Of a stretch of 64,000 nucleotides of DNA, positions 43,578-52,935 are shown piece by piece. The notes below the pieces were generated by a model. That model was given only the letters and a program-made list of their open reading frames with translations. It was not told the origin of the DNA and ran no database searches. Position 1 is the first letter of the stretch. Each line of letters starts with the position of its first letter. Source of the DNA: Aneurinibacillus danicus (GTDB lineage: Bacteria > Bacillota > Bacilli > Aneurinibacillales > Aneurinibacillaceae); assembly GCF_007991215.1 (NCBI RefSeq), contig NZ_BJXX01000013.1, positions 80,043 to 144,042 on the forward strand, in the 5' to 3' direction. The position numbers were made by a program, and so were the translations under genes.

Positions 43578-44937
43578 GGTTCTCCCCCTTTTTCATCTCC
43601 TCTACCCGACATGTGAGCGTCCCGTCAACCAATCGGACTGCAACCTGTTCGCCCACGGACGTCTGCTCTACTGACGTTACCAGCCGCTCCGCTCCCTCTG
43701 CTTCCTGAAATACAAGCGAGTACCCCCGTCGCATGACTTTCAGCGGGCTGAGCGCATCCAGTTTATCCAACTGGCGGTTTAGCTGTTGATCCTTCTCTCT
43801 TATCAGCATCTGCATTGCCCGTATAAGACGCTTCTGCCGGTCGTCCAAACGTTCCCGCTCAAGCCTCGTCGTTACCGCAGGGCTGTATTGCAGTAAATGC
43901 CGGTGCATTTCTTTCCACTGAGCCTGTTTCTGTATACGATACTGCCTGGCGGCACGCCCAAGCCGTTGCTGCAGGCGGTCTAATTCCTGCTCATACTGCA
44001 TCACATACCGTTCCGGCTGGCGCAGTACATAAGAACGCTGTATACGCGTGAACCGTTCTCGAAGCCGCTTTACCTGATATCGCAGCGAGGTTCCCAGGCG
44101 TCCGGTCAACTCCTCAATCCGACGGCGCAGCACCTGCATGTGCGGTACGGCGATTTCTGCCGCAGCCGTCGGGGTGGCAGCACGCATATCCGCTACAAAA
44201 TCGGCAATCGTAAAATCCGTTTCATGCCCTACCGCCGAAATGACGGGAATTTGTGAGCGGAAAATACTGCGGGCCACCGCTTCTTCGTTAAATGCCCACA
44301 ACTCTTCAATCGAGCCACCGCCCCGCCCTACAATCAGCACATCGACATCCTGCCGCCTGTTCATCTCCTCAATCGCGCGGCAAATCGACGGTGCGGCATG
44401 CTCCCCCTGCACCGCCACCGGATATAACAACACATTTGCCGCCGGATAACGGCGGCGGATCGTCGTAATGATATCCCGCACCGCCGCACCGGTAGGCGAA
44501 GTAATAACGCCCACTCTGGACGGGTAGAGCGGAATCGGCTTTTTATGCCGCTCGTCGAACAGTCCTTCGCTCTCCAGCTTTTCTTTTAATTGCTCGAACG
44601 CCATATAAAGGCTACCAATACCATCCGGCTGCATCTCTTTTGCATACAGCTGATACTGACCGTCTCGCTCATACACAGAAACAGAACCGCGGATAAGTAC
44701 CCGGGTTCCGTTTTTGGGGATAAATTTGAGATACCGGTTATACCCGGCAAACATTACACCTTTGATTTTGGACTCTTCATCCTTGACGGTAAAATACATA
44801 TGCCCGCGGGAGTGATGCACGAAGTTGGACAACTCGCCCCGCACCCACACATTCTGTAGCAACTCGTCAAAATCAAATGTATCTTTAATATAGCGCGTAA
44901 GGTCTTTTACCGAAAAAATTTGCCGGGTATCCTGCAC
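43570..44937 (-). CDS. xseA: exodeoxyribonuclease VII large subunit
   Basis: A 455-residue catalytic subunit. An N-terminal OB fold (VWVRGELSNFVHHSRGHMYF, KDEESKIKGVMF) binds single-stranded DNA. The nuclease domain shows ITSPTGAAVRDI, LIVGRGGGSIEELWAFN and SAVGHETDFTIADFVAD. A long coiled coil follows to the C-terminus. It follows folD by 21 bases and overlaps xseB. Confidence 0.97.
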   Translation of the reverse strand: MQDTRQIFSVKDLTRYIKDTFDFDELLQNVWVRGELSNFVHHSRGHMYFTVKDEESKIKGVMFAGYNRYLKFIPKNGTRVLIRGSVSVYERDGQYQLYAKEMQPDGIGSLYMAFEQLKEKLESEGLFDERHKKPIPLYPSRVGVITSPTGAAVRDIITTIRRRYPAANVLLYPVAVQGEHAAPSICRAIEEMNRRQDVDVLIVGRGGGSIEELWAFNEEAVARSIFRSQIPVISAVGHETDFTIADFVADMRAATPTAAAEIAVPHMQVLRRRIEELTGRLGTSLRYQVKRLRERFTRIQRSYVLRQPERYVMQYEQELDRLQQRLGRAARQYRIQKQAQWKEMHRHLLQYSPAVTTRLERERLDDRQKRLIRAMQMLIREKDQQLNRQLDKLDALSPLKVMRRGYSLVFQEAEGAERLVTSVEQTSVGEQVAVRLVDGTLTCRVEEMKKGENHG

Positions 44938-44958
44938 AACTCTCTTCCTTCCTGCGTT

Positions 44959-45825
44959 CTACTGCTTTTGTGCGACACGCGATAATTTCTTCGCCGCCTC
45001 CACCGTATTCTTCATCAGCATGGTAATCGTCATCGGCCCTACGCCGCGCGGTACCGGAGTCAAATAGCTCGCTACCTCTTTTACGGAATCAAAATGAACA
45101 TCACCGACCAGCTTGCCTTCCGCGTTGCGGTTTACGCCGACATCGATAACGACCGCACCACTCTTCACATGCTCGGCTCTGATCATCTCTGCACGGCCCA
45201 CGGCTACCACCAGAATATCGGCCTGGCGCGTAATGGATGCAAGATCTTTCGTCCGGGAGTGGGCAATCGTTACGGTCGCATTTTCCTGCAATAATAACAT
45301 AGCAACAGGCTTTCCTACAATATTGCTGCGTCCGATTACAACCGCATGCTTGCCTTCGATCGATTGACCGGAGCGCTTGATGAGTTCAATGATGCCATGT
45401 GGCGTGCAGGGAAGATAGCAATCGCTTCCAATCAGCATGTTGCCTACATTAATCGGTGTAAAACCGTCCACATCCTTTTCCGGGCTAATCGCATCGATCA
45501 CTGCTTTCTCCGAGATATGTTTCGGAAGCGGAAGTTGGACCAGAATCCCATGAATGTTCGGGTTTTGGTTGTATTCTTCTACCATAGCCAGCAACTCTTC
45601 CTGCGTGATGGAAGCGTCGCGCCGAATGACCTCAGAGTAAATGCCGATTTCATGGCACGCTTTTTCCTTCCCCTTTACATACGAATGGGAAGCCGGATCA
45701 TCCCCAATGAGAATAACCGCAAGCCCCGGGTGAATTCCCTGTTCTTTCAGTTGTGCCACTTCCTCTTTCAGCGCGGCCCGAATTTCGGCCGCCACTTCTG
45801 CGCCGACAATAATATGTGCTGACAT
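44959..45825 (-). CDS. folD: methylenetetrahydrofolate dehydrogenase / cyclohydrolase
   Basis: A 288-residue bifunctional enzyme of one-carbon metabolism. It shows the catalytic lysine in [26 protein letters not shown], the NADP site [14 protein letters not shown], and the C-terminal [20 protein letters not shown]. It is the first gene of the folD-xseA-xseB-ispA series, as in B. subtilis. Confidence 0.97.
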   Translation of the reverse strand: MSAHIIVGAEVAAEIRAALKEEVAQLKEQGIHPGLAVILIGDDPASHSYVKGKEKACHEIGIYSEVIRRDASITQEELLAMVEEYNQNPNIHGILVQLPLPKHISEKAVIDAISPEKDVDGFTPINVGNMLIGSDCYLPCTPHGIIELIKRSGQSIEGKHAVVIGRSNIVGKPVAMLLLQENATVTIAHSRTKDLASITRQADILVVAVGRAEMIRAEHVKSGAVVIDVGVNRNAEGKLVGDVHFDSVKEVASYLTPVPRGVGPMTITMLMKNTVEAAKKLSRVAQKQ

Positions 45826-45943
45826 AATTTAATTCCTCCCGTCCAGGTGAAATATCGAGAAAGTTCAAGCTTTCATCTTCCTTTTCAGTGTAGCGAATCG
45901 GACGGGAGATTGCAAAGATAAATTACGAAATATATTTGGTAAA

Positions 45944-46918
45944 TCAAATAAAATGTTCGCCTTTGTTATTAAAAAAGTGTTTGAGCAATCCAATTCGCGC
46001 CACACCGAACGCATTATCTCCCGCATAGGCCGGATCAGCAAAATATAGACGTGCGCCTACCGCCCGGTGCGTTAGTCGCTTCAATAGCCTGTTCCGAATA
46101 TAGGCATTGGCCGATACGCCGCCCACGATAAGAATATCCTTGGGGTAGCCGTCTTCGACTGCCGTGCGCAGCACCTTCTCCAGCGTGGCTGCTACGCACT
46201 TTTCCGCCGCCCGCGCAACCTGCGGTGCCGGTACATTCTGCTCGATTGCGCGCATCAGCGCCGTTTCAGGACCGGAAAAACTGAATGTATACTGGGTTAC
46301 AGAGGAAGGCACGGCAAAGTCATCTGCTCCTGCCTGCTTCGCCAGTTCTTCCAGATACGGACCTGCAGGAAACGGGAGTCCAAGCGCCACACCCACCCGG
46401 TCAATGAGCTGTCCCGCATGCAAATCCTTTGTACCGCCGATGCATTCGATTCGGTATCCGCCTGCCTGTTTCGTGCAATCAAGCACCTCGCTGGTGCCGC
46501 CGGACAGATGCACGGCGAGAAACTTCTCCACTGCAAGCGGCGTAGGCAGCGTGTACTCTCCCGCTGCAATGTGCCCTTCCTGGTGAGACGTATAGTAAAT
46601 CGGCACGTGGAAAAAGTGCGCCATCATCTCCGCCGCCATCTGTCCCGCCAGAAATACGGGCATATAACTGCCTTCTACCGGACGCGGCGAACAGCTCACC
46701 GCAATCGCCTTGATGTACCGGCCTTCTCCTGACATCCTTCTAGCCAGCTCCGGAAGACGCTTCACATGCTGAAAGAGGGCGGTGGACTGCTGCAGTCCCC
46801 GCTCTCCGGCTTCTACGGATAAAAGCTCTTTCTCTTCGGCAACAATTTGGCCGTCCATGTCGATTAGGCAGAGCGATGTCCGGTAATTGCTCGTATCAAT
46901 GCCAAGCACTACATCCAT
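45944..46918 (-). CDS. TsaD/Kae1-family paralogue, O-sialoglycoprotein endopeptidase-like
   Basis: A 324-residue ASKHA-fold protein. It begins with LGIDTSNYRTSLCL, has the metal motif SHQEGHIAAG (HxxxH type), HLSGGTSEVL and a C-terminal VGGVSANAYIRNRL. These resemble TsaD, the tRNA t6A synthesis protein, but the sequence is divergent (no standard TSCDET start). It sits alone after nusB rather than with tsaB or tsaE. Many Bacillales carry such a second copy between nusB and folD; its function is not established. It starts 3 bases after the nusB stop. Confidence 0.85.
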   Translation of the reverse strand: MDVVLGIDTSNYRTSLCLIDMDGQIVAEEKELLSVEAGERGLQQSTALFQHVKRLPELARRMSGEGRYIKAIAVSCSPRPVEGSYMPVFLAGQMAAEMMAHFFHVPIYYTSHQEGHIAAGEYTLPTPLAVEKFLAVHLSGGTSEVLDCTKQAGGYRIECIGGTKDLHAGQLIDRVGVALGLPFPAGPYLEELAKQAGADDFAVPSSVTQYTFSFSGPETALMRAIEQNVPAPQVARAAEKCVAATLEKVLRTAVEDGYPKDILIVGGVSANAYIRNRLLKRLTHRAVGARLYFADPAYAGDNAFGVARIGLLKHFFNNKGEHFI

Positions 46919-46921
46919 CGT

Positions 46922-47356
46922 CTACAGCCCTTTTTGCTCGTTTTTTTCCAGGTCTTTCACCAAACTCGACAGTACGCCATTGATGAATTTCGGTGAATCG
47001 TCCGTTCCATAAACTTTAGCCAGCTCAATCGCTTCATTCAATGTAACCTTTACCGGAATGTCATCACGATACATCATCTCATATCCAGCGAGGCGTAGAA
47101 TGGCGCGATCTACATTTGCAAGGCGTCCCATGGTCCATCCGCGCAAATACCGGCTAATCGTCCGGTCGATATCCGCCTGGTGCTTTACCGTGCCTTCCAC
47201 CAGCTCATTTAAGAACTCGGTGTTCTGCGCTTCTGCTGCCGGCTGCTCATCCTCTTCTTCGAGCAAATTGGCAAGCACGTCTTTCGGCTCGGCTTGTGTC
47301 ATATCGATTGAAAACAATACTTGTATCGCTTTTTCGCGGGATTGATGTCGGTTCAT
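46922..47356 (-). CDS. nusB: transcription antitermination factor NusB
   Basis: A 144-residue all-helical protein that binds boxA RNA with ribosomal protein S10 during rRNA transcription. The N-terminus [19 protein letters not shown] and the C-terminal block [19 protein letters not shown] with [10 protein letters not shown] are typical. An acidic insert ([14 protein letters not shown]) lies near residue 32. The minus-strand order is yqhY-amaP-DUF2273-nusB. Confidence 0.96.
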   Translation of the reverse strand: MNRHQSREKAIQVLFSIDMTQAEPKDVLANLLEEEDEQPAAEAQNTEFLNELVEGTVKHQADIDRTISRYLRGWTMGRLANVDRAILRLAGYEMMYRDDIPVKVTLNEAIELAKVYGTDDSPKFINGVLSSLVKDLEKNEQKGL

Positions 47357-47477
47357 GTGTTACCACCTTTTATTTATTCCATATTTACTAGCTTTACCTG
47401 CGCAAAAAATAACCATTCTTTGAGTTTATCAAATCCTAACTCCCTTGGAAATACTTTGCGCGCACCATTTTACCGCA

Positions 47478-47522
47478 AAAAGCGCCAAACCTCCGGATTC
47501 GAGATTTGACGCTTTTTTTAGG
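47478..47522 (-). terminator. terminator between the DUF2273 gene and nusB
   Basis: AAAAGCGCCAAACCTC and TTTGACGCTTTTTTT pair around a short loop; T-runs occur on both strands. Confidence 0.75.
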
Positions 47523-47536
47523 ACCTGCCACCCTTT

Positions 47537-47761
47537 CTACCGTTTTGTAAACTTACCGGGAAGAATGCGGTCCAGCACTTCGCTTACATCCTCTTCATTA
47601 TCAAATTTGCGGCCGATATAAAAACCGGTCGCTACGAATACGGCAAATACGATCGTTTTGAAAAAACCGACCCACAGAAAGAGAAAGCCAAAAATAAATC
47701 CCGCCGCAAGACCAAACGCTTTTCCCCGGTTTTCCAGAATAAACTGCCAGAACATGGCCAT
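47537..47761 (-). CDS. DUF2273 small membrane protein
   Basis: A 74-residue protein with two membrane helices (AFGLAAGFIFGFLFLWVGFF and TIVFAVFVATGFYIGR) and a short charged C-terminus. Its family almost always neighbours Asp23-type genes, as here. It starts 4 bases after amaP. Its likely role is at the membrane with AmaP and the Asp23-like protein in envelope stress; this is inferred from context. Confidence 0.9.
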   Translation of the reverse strand: MAMFWQFILENRGKAFGLAAGFIFGFLFLWVGFFKTIVFAVFVATGFYIGRKFDNEEDVSEVLDRILPGKFTKR

Positions 47762-47765
47762 CCCT

Positions 47766-48335
47766 CTATTCTACCCGCCGGACGCGCGCTCCGGTGCCAG
47801 GCTGCGCTACCTCGGACACAAGTACTGTCACTTCGGAAATCATAAGTCCGGCAATCGTTTCCACACGCTCTTTGATTATCTGCTGTACCTGCTCTGCCAG
47901 GCCAGGAATCGGCGTTTCCCCGTCCACTGTCACCTTGACGTGAATGGACGTTTTATTTTCTTCCGCACGGACCCGCGCTTTCAGATCGCGAATGCCCCGG
48001 ATGCGGCGTGCTGAATTGACGGCAATACTCTCAATCGTATCCAGCGTAATCCGTACATCCCCGTATTCGGTCGGACTATGAACCGACGCCTTCGCATGGG
48101 TGCGCTCCCCGCCACCGCGCACGCTGGTAAACAGAAATTTCAGGCTGATAAGAAAGAAGATGGCCGCTGCAGCGAAATAGACAAGTCCCACCTGCGATGA
48201 GGCATAAATTTCTTCAATCGCATCCGTAATGTATGTGGACGAAATTAAATTCAGGCTGGTCGCCATAACAAACAGCGAGATAACCACCAACGCCAGACTG
48301 TATAATGTTAGAATAAAACGGTCAAATAAATTCAC
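47766..48335 (-). CDS. amaP: alkaline shock response membrane anchor AmaP
   Basis: A 189-residue membrane protein with two helices (residues about 8-30 and 50-70), followed by an Asp23-like cytoplasmic domain (VRITLDTIESIAVNSARRIR, IHVKVTVDGETPIPGL). In Staphylococcus AmaP anchors Asp23 at the membrane. It lies between yqhY and the DUF2273 gene, forming the usual three-gene envelope-stress set. Confidence 0.93.
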   Translation of the reverse strand: MNLFDRFILTLYSLALVVISLFVMATSLNLISSTYITDAIEEIYASSQVGLVYFAAAAIFFLISLKFLFTSVRGGGERTHAKASVHSPTEYGDVRITLDTIESIAVNSARRIRGIRDLKARVRAEENKTSIHVKVTVDGETPIPGLAEQVQQIIKERVETIAGLMISEVTVLVSEVAQPGTGARVRRVE

Positions 48336-48377
48336 GGACGCCCTCCTACCGGCGAAACGTCAAATTATGCGTTCCGC

Positions 48378-48785
48378 CTATCGAACTCGGTGAATCTCTT
48401 CAGTGCCAGGTACCTTCTTTTCTTTTTCCTGTTTCAGCAAAACATCGACGATATGTACATTGACCTGCGTAACCGCAAGACCTGTCATATTCTGAATAGA
48501 TTCCCGCACATTCTCCTGTACCTTATATGCTACGTCAGGAATTTGCTGTCCATATTCTACTATAATATAAAGATCGATGGTTGCTTCTCTTTCCTTAATT
48601 TCTACCCGAACGCCGTGACTATTCTTGCGTCCGAGACGCTCAACGAAACCGCTGACAATCCCGCTGCTTAAGCCTGCCACGCCAGGCACTTCCGCGCTCG
48701 CCATGTGGGCGATAACTTCAATGACTTCGGGAGCGATTTCAATTTTACCTAATTCCACTTGCGAGAACTCAATTCCATTATCCAA
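48378..48785 (-). CDS. yqhY: Asp23/Gls24 family protein YqhY
   Basis: A 135-residue cytosolic protein. GKIEIAPEVIEVIAHMASAE, VPGVAGLSSGI and VTQVNVHIVDVLL define the Asp23 family. In B. subtilis YqhY lies directly after accB-accC and influences acetyl-CoA carboxylase activity, and the order is the same here. The start is TTG at 48785, after AGGAGGTG, giving LDNGIEFSQVELGKIEI; an open upstream extension has no site. Confidence 0.93.
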   Translation of the reverse strand: MDNGIEFSQVELGKIEIAPEVIEVIAHMASAEVPGVAGLSSGIVSGFVERLGRKNSHGVRVEIKEREATIDLYIIVEYGQQIPDVAYKVQENVRESIQNMTGLAVTQVNVHIVDVLLKQEKEKKVPGTEEIHRVR

Positions 48786-48885
48786 TATAAAACACCTCCT
48801 CCAAAGTGCGCTTCTTTGCCTATTATAGCAAAGGAAAGGAAAAGAATACAATTTGCGCCTTTGAAGAAGGTGTCATTTTTAGAAA

Positions 48886-50238
48886 TTATTCTTCAATTTT
48901 CAAGTCGTACATCTCTAAGAACTTCGTATTGAAATTGCCTTCTACAAACATTTCATGTTCAAGCAGCTTCAGATGGAACGGGATCGTCGTATGTACACCT
49001 TCGATGACCATTTCGGACAGCGCCCGCTTCATACGTTGAATCGCTTCGTTCCGGTCTTTACCCCAAACAATAATCTTGGCTACCATTGAATCGTAGAATG
49101 GCGTAATCTGATAGCCTTGATACACTGCGCTATCGACACGGACACCGAATCCGCCCGGAGGCAGGTAGAATTGGATTGTACCCGGGGACGGCATGAATTT
49201 CTTGGCCGGGTTCTCTGCATTAATACGGCATTCGATGGCCCAGCCATCGATTTGGACATCTTCCTGTTTAAAGGATAACGGATAACCCGCCGCCACCATA
49301 ATCTGTTCTTTGATGAGATCGATACCGGTAATCAACTCTGTGACCGGATGCTCAACCTGAATACGAGTGTTCATCTCCATAAAGTAGAAACGACCATCTT
49401 TATCAAGCAGAAATTCCACCGTGCCGGCGCCATGATAATTTACGGCTTTGGCTGCGGCTACGGCCGCGCTGCCCATCTGTTGGCGCGTCTCTTCATCCAA
49501 TGCCGGCGACGGCGCTTCTTCCACCAGCTTTTGATGACGGCGCTGAATTGAGCAATCGCGCTCGCCCAGGTGACAGACGTTACCGTGCTTGTCCGCGATG
49601 ACTTGAATCTCGATATGACGCGTGTCTTCTAGATATTTCTCCAGATATACGCCCGGGTTGCCGAACGCGTTCTTCGCTTCCTGCTGCGCTTGGCGCACGG
49701 ACGAAACCAACTCTTCTTTGGAACGGGCTACGCGCATGCCTTTCCCGCCGCCGCCCGCCGTCGCTTTGATAATAACAGGATAGCCTGCTTCTTCGGCGAT
49801 GCGAATCGCTTCGTCAATGTCTTCAATCAATCCGTCGGTCCCCGGAACAATCGGAACACCCGCATTCTTCATCGTCTCACGTGCGACATTCTTGTCTCCC
49901 ATTTTAACGATGGCCTGCGGTTCCGGACCGATAAATGTAATGTTGCAAGCAGAGCAAATCTCAGCAAAATCTGCGTTCTCCGCCAGAAATCCATAACCGG
50001 GATGAATCGCGTCCACGCCGGCTTTGGTGGCAACGCTCATCAGGTTTGTCATGTTCAGGTAGCTATCTTTCGAAGCCGTCGGCCCGATGCAATAAGCTTC
50101 ATCAGCCAGACGTACATGCAGTGCATCTTTGTCCGCCGTCGAATAAACGGCAACGGTTTGAATGCCTAACTCATGGCAGGCACGGATGACACGGACGGCA
50201 ATCTCCCCACGGTTTGCGATTAATACTTTTTTAAACAT
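48886..50238 (-). CDS. accC: acetyl-CoA carboxylase, biotin carboxylase subunit
   Basis: A 450-residue ATP-grasp enzyme that carboxylates biotin on Acc[21 protein letters not shown] begins the preATP fold. The glycine-rich loop is [14 protein letters not shown] near residue 165. [20 protein letters not shown] then VEHPVTE holds the catalytic glutamate and arginine. It follows accB by 12 bases, as the usual accB-accC pair. Confidence 0.97.
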   Translation of the reverse strand: MFKKVLIANRGEIAVRVIRACHELGIQTVAVYSTADKDALHVRLADEAYCIGPTASKDSYLNMTNLMSVATKAGVDAIHPGYGFLAENADFAEICSACNITFIGPEPQAIVKMGDKNVARETMKNAGVPIVPGTDGLIEDIDEAIRIAEEAGYPVIIKATAGGGGKGMRVARSKEELVSSVRQAQQEAKNAFGNPGVYLEKYLEDTRHIEIQVIADKHGNVCHLGERDCSIQRRHQKLVEEAPSPALDEETRQQMGSAAVAAAKAVNYHGAGTVEFLLDKDGRFYFMEMNTRIQVEHPVTELITGIDLIKEQIMVAAGYPLSFKQEDVQIDGWAIECRINAENPAKKFMPSPGTIQFYLPPGGFGVRVDSAVYQGYQITPFYDSMVAKIIVWGKDRNEAIQRMKRALSEMVIEGVHTTIPFHLKLLEHEMFVEGNFNTKFLEMYDLKIEE

Positions 50239-50250
50239 GGAAGACCTCCC

Positions 50251-50781
50251 TTATTCCGGCTTCACAAGGAAGAGAGGTTGTCCGTACTCCACCAACTGGC
50301 CGTCTTCTACGAGCACTTTCACGATCTCTCCGCTTACTTCCGCTTCGATTTCGTTAAACAGCTTCATCGCTTCGACAATGCATACGACCGTATCGTTTTT
50401 GATTTTGTCACCAACCTGTACAAACGGAGCCGCACCCGGTTCAGACGCTTTGTAGAATGTACCCACCATCGGGGATGTAATTTTGTGCAGATCCGTATCT
50501 TCTGCCTCTTCTACGGCTACAGGGGTTGCCTGGGGTGCAGGTACTGCCTGCGGTGCCGGAGTTTCTGCTTTCAGAGCCGGAGCTGGCGCAGGGGCAGGTG
50601 CCGCAGCAGGTGCAGGTGCTGCCTGCGGTGCTGGAGCCGGTTCAGCCACTACCTGGGAAACGCTTGCAACAGTGCCTTTCTTAATGCTGATTTTCGTGCC
50701 TTCTTCTTCGATTTTGAATTCCGTGATGGCCGATTGGTCGACCAGTTTAATGATTTCTCTAATTTCATGAATTTTTAGCAT
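50251..50781 (-). CDS. accB: acetyl-CoA carboxylase, biotin carboxyl carrier protein
   Basis: A 176-residue carrier of the biotin cofactor. The N-terminal helix domain ([20 protein letters not shown]) is followed by an Ala/Pro-rich linker (about residues 45-95, near-repeats of [13 protein letters not shown] type) and a biotinyl domain with the lysine in [13 protein letters not shown]. It forms an operon with accC and precedes yqhY. R1 copy D lies upstream. Confidence 0.97.
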   Translation of the reverse strand: MLKIHEIREIIKLVDQSAITEFKIEEEGTKISIKKGTVASVSQVVAEPAPAPQAAPAPAAAPAPAPAPALKAETPAPQAVPAPQATPVAVEEAEDTDLHKITSPMVGTFYKASEPGAAPFVQVGDKIKNDTVVCIVEAMKLFNEIEAEVSGEIVKVLVEDGQLVEYGQPLFLVKPE

Positions 50782-50898
50782 GCTTTGTCCACTCCTAACG
50801 TATTTGTATGGTCTATGTAATAAAGCATCACCATGTATTATAACACAAGATTATTTTCTTGGTACAAGTTGTGTACTGAATTATTTATCAATTTATGC

Positions 50899-50980
50899 GA
50901 AAAAAGAAGAACGCCGTTTTCTTCCCCGGCTCTTTTTTCCTCCCTCTTCTCCTTCTTTTCTCATAATTTTCACAGAAAAA
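50899..50980 (+). repeat. interspersed repeat R1, copy D
   Basis: GAAAAAAGAAGAACGCCGTT with a degraded hairpin, then CTTCCCCGGCTCTTTTTTCC and CTCATAATTTTCACAG. It lies behind spoIIIAH and ahead of accB. Confidence 0.8.
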
Positions 50981-51013
50981 GAGGAACAGCAGCGCCGTCC
51001 CCCCATCCAAGTG

Positions 51014-51601
51014 TTATGGTTTGTAGCTAACGACAATATTATTCCCTGAAACCTTCATATGTTGTTTGACTACATTGATAATTTCAACTACTTTGTCTTT
51101 TTTTAGCGTTTCTGTCTGCACAACCACCCGGACCATGTCGTCCTTGGCAATCACCACGACATCTTTATAGCTTCCGAGCGACTTTACCAGTTCTTCTACC
51201 TGCGTCTGACTATCCTTCAATGCGGCCAGCTCTTCATATTTCTTCCTTGCTTCAGCAATCGCCGCTGGCTTGGCCTCGGTATTGCTCATCACTTCCATGA
51301 AACGGCCCATTTCCTGCTCTTGCTGCGCATCGCGCTGCATCTTGTATCCGATAAAGTAATCGTCGGACGGCGTGGTCACCGGCGTACCTTCGGGCTGTGG
51401 CGCCACCTGCTTTGTCTCTACGCTGACCCCTTTATCTTTATCAGAAGCAGGGACATCGGGCGGCATTTGTGCCGTATCATTCATATTCCCGGTTGCCACA
51501 GGCACCTGCTCGACAGGCCCCTGCACCAGATAATACGCCGACAGCACGACCAGTACGGCAAGCATGGACAGCAACCAGACCGTTTGTTTTTTCAACACCA
51601 T
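51014..51601 (-). CDS. spoIIIAH: stage III sporulation protein AH
   Basis: A 195-residue bitopic protein of the mother-cell side of the feeding-tube channel; it pairs with forespore SpoIIQ. One membrane helix near the N-terminus (TVWLLSMLAVLVVLSAYYLV) is followed by a linker and the ring-building YscJ/FliF-like domain (residues about 95-195, KSLGSYKDVVVIAKDDMVRV). It is the last gene of the operon, 15 bases after spoIIIAG. Confidence 0.95.
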   Translation of the reverse strand: MVLKKQTVWLLSMLAVLVVLSAYYLVQGPVEQVPVATGNMNDTAQMPPDVPASDKDKGVSVETKQVAPQPEGTPVTTPSDDYFIGYKMQRDAQQEQEMGRFMEVMSNTEAKPAAIAEARKKYEELAALKDSQTQVEELVKSLGSYKDVVVIAKDDMVRVVVQTETLKKDKVVEIINVVKQHMKVSGNNIVVSYKP

Positions 51602-51616
51602 ACGTACTCAGCCTCC

Positions 51617-52228
51617 TTAAGCTTTTTTGGGAAGAATTGAGATTTTATAGGAAGGAACGGCAAGCACTTTCTGTACCGCCTCCAGAATCCACGCTTTAAC
51701 CTGAAGATTGCCTGCGCCCTCAGCCACCACAACCACACCTCGCACCTTTGGCTTTACGGTTTTCATTACGACAGGCCGCTCGGAACTGCCATCCTTCGTA
51801 ATGATGACCTGTTCTTGGGTTGATTCGCTGCTGATGTCGCGCGTTGCGCCTTTGTCCGCTTCACGCGTCGTTTGTGTCTGCCGGTTCGTGTTTTTCTCGA
51901 CCACAATCTCTTCCGTCGATTCGATGTTGACCATTACCGATACTTCACCAACGCCCGTAATCGTCTGCAGCACTTCTTTTAGCTTTTTTTCATACATTGC
52001 TTCATACTCTTCCATGGTGTAGGATTCTTGCTTTTTCTGAGCAAACACCGCCTTGTCCTCCGAAGTTGCCGGAGGGGAAGGTGCGTCCGGCGGCGACTGA
52101 TCGAAATTGTAAAAAGAGCCTACTATCATGAACCCGACACCGAGCGCACCTATAATCAGCAGCCACTGCATCGTGCCCAACTTTTTCCTGATTTCGCCAT
52201 CTTGAATGCCTTTATCTTTCTTGCTCAC
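51617..52228 (-). CDS. spoIIIAG: stage III sporulation protein AG
   Basis: A 203-residue protein with one membrane helix (MQWLLIIGALGVGFMIVGSF) and a ring-forming domain (VLQTITGVGEVSVMVNIEST to VKAWILEAVQKVLAVPSYKI). In B. subtilis it forms a large 30-subunit ring in the channel between mother cell and forespore. Four bases separate its start region from the spoIIIAF stop. Confidence 0.95.
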   Translation of the reverse strand: MSKKDKGIQDGEIRKKLGTMQWLLIIGALGVGFMIVGSFYNFDQSPPDAPSPPATSEDKAVFAQKKQESYTMEEYEAMYEKKLKEVLQTITGVGEVSVMVNIESTEEIVVEKNTNRQTQTTREADKGATRDISSESTQEQVIITKDGSSERPVVMKTVKPKVRGVVVVAEGAGNLQVKAWILEAVQKVLAVPSYKISILPKKA

Positions 52229-52231
52229 TTC

Positions 52232-52921
52232 TTATCCCTCCTCTCCGGTGCCGGTCCACGTAATGCGTACTGCCGCATTCGGCACGTTCCATGCATGCGA
52301 GACCTCAGCGGCAATTGTTTTCTCCATGCGCGTCTGCTCGGCGACGACGGCGACTGATTCATCCTTCTCCGCTATGGATTCGCCCCCGCTGCCCGGGGAA
52401 ATCTCTACTTTGACCGGCTTCATCGGCTCCACAAGAACCTCCCGTCCATTTTGCGCCTCCGCCTCTTCCGTCGGTTTCCTCTGTGTTAGTACTACAGAAA
52501 TATAGTCAATAGGCTGCTTCGCTTTTTCGCCTTCTGAACGAATCCGGACCTGGACATTCTGTACTTTGACGCCATGCTGGGTCTCAATCTGCTTTTTCAC
52601 CAACTCGCCGATTTGCGCTTCCGCATATCGATTTGCTTGTTCGTCGTTTTCCGCCGCAAGCTTTTTGGCAAGCGCGTCCACCCGTGCAAAGTCAGGACTC
52701 TGCGTGGCATTTTCCCCTACTGCATAAGAGAGTTGAGCGAGCGGGATATCTTTGCGGAATAGATTCAATATAGGTGAAAGCAGCGCTAATAGAATAAGCA
52801 GGCCCATTACCAACTTGACGTATTTGCTGTACGTACCGCTTGGCAGAAGCAAATCCAGGAATGTAGCGAGCAGTACGAGCAGAATAATCTTTTTCAACCA
52901 GAGAATGAGCATGGCCATCAT
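52232..52921 (-). CDS. spoIIIAF: stage III sporulation protein AF
   Basis: A 229-residue protein with two N-terminal helices (LILWLKKIILLVLLATFLDL and KYVKLVMGLLILLALLSPIL), then a soluble ring-like domain. Several ATGs lie close together; I choose 52921, nine bases after GGAGG, giving MMAMLILW. An ATG six bases upstream is too near the site. It begins 15 bases after the spoIIIAE stop. Confidence 0.93.
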   Translation of the reverse strand: MMAMLILWLKKIILLVLLATFLDLLLPSGTYSKYVKLVMGLLILLALLSPILNLFRKDIPLAQLSYAVGENATQSPDFARVDALAKKLAAENDEQANRYAEAQIGELVKKQIETQHGVKVQNVQVRIRSEGEKAKQPIDYISVVLTQRKPTEEAEAQNGREVLVEPMKPVKVEISPGSGGESIAEKDESVAVVAEQTRMEKTIAAEVSHAWNVPNAAVRITWTGTGEEG

Positions 52922-52935
52922 ATGCATCTTCCTCC

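Noticed and set aside
50510..50650. Short tandem-like repeats, possible CRISPR
   Set aside because: They encode the Ala/Pro linker of AccB; spacing and sequence are not those of a CRISPR array.
50278..50778. Cys/Arg-rich 166-codon frame opposite accB
   Set aside because: Mirror of the Ala/Pro-rich linker of AccB; composition alone explains it.
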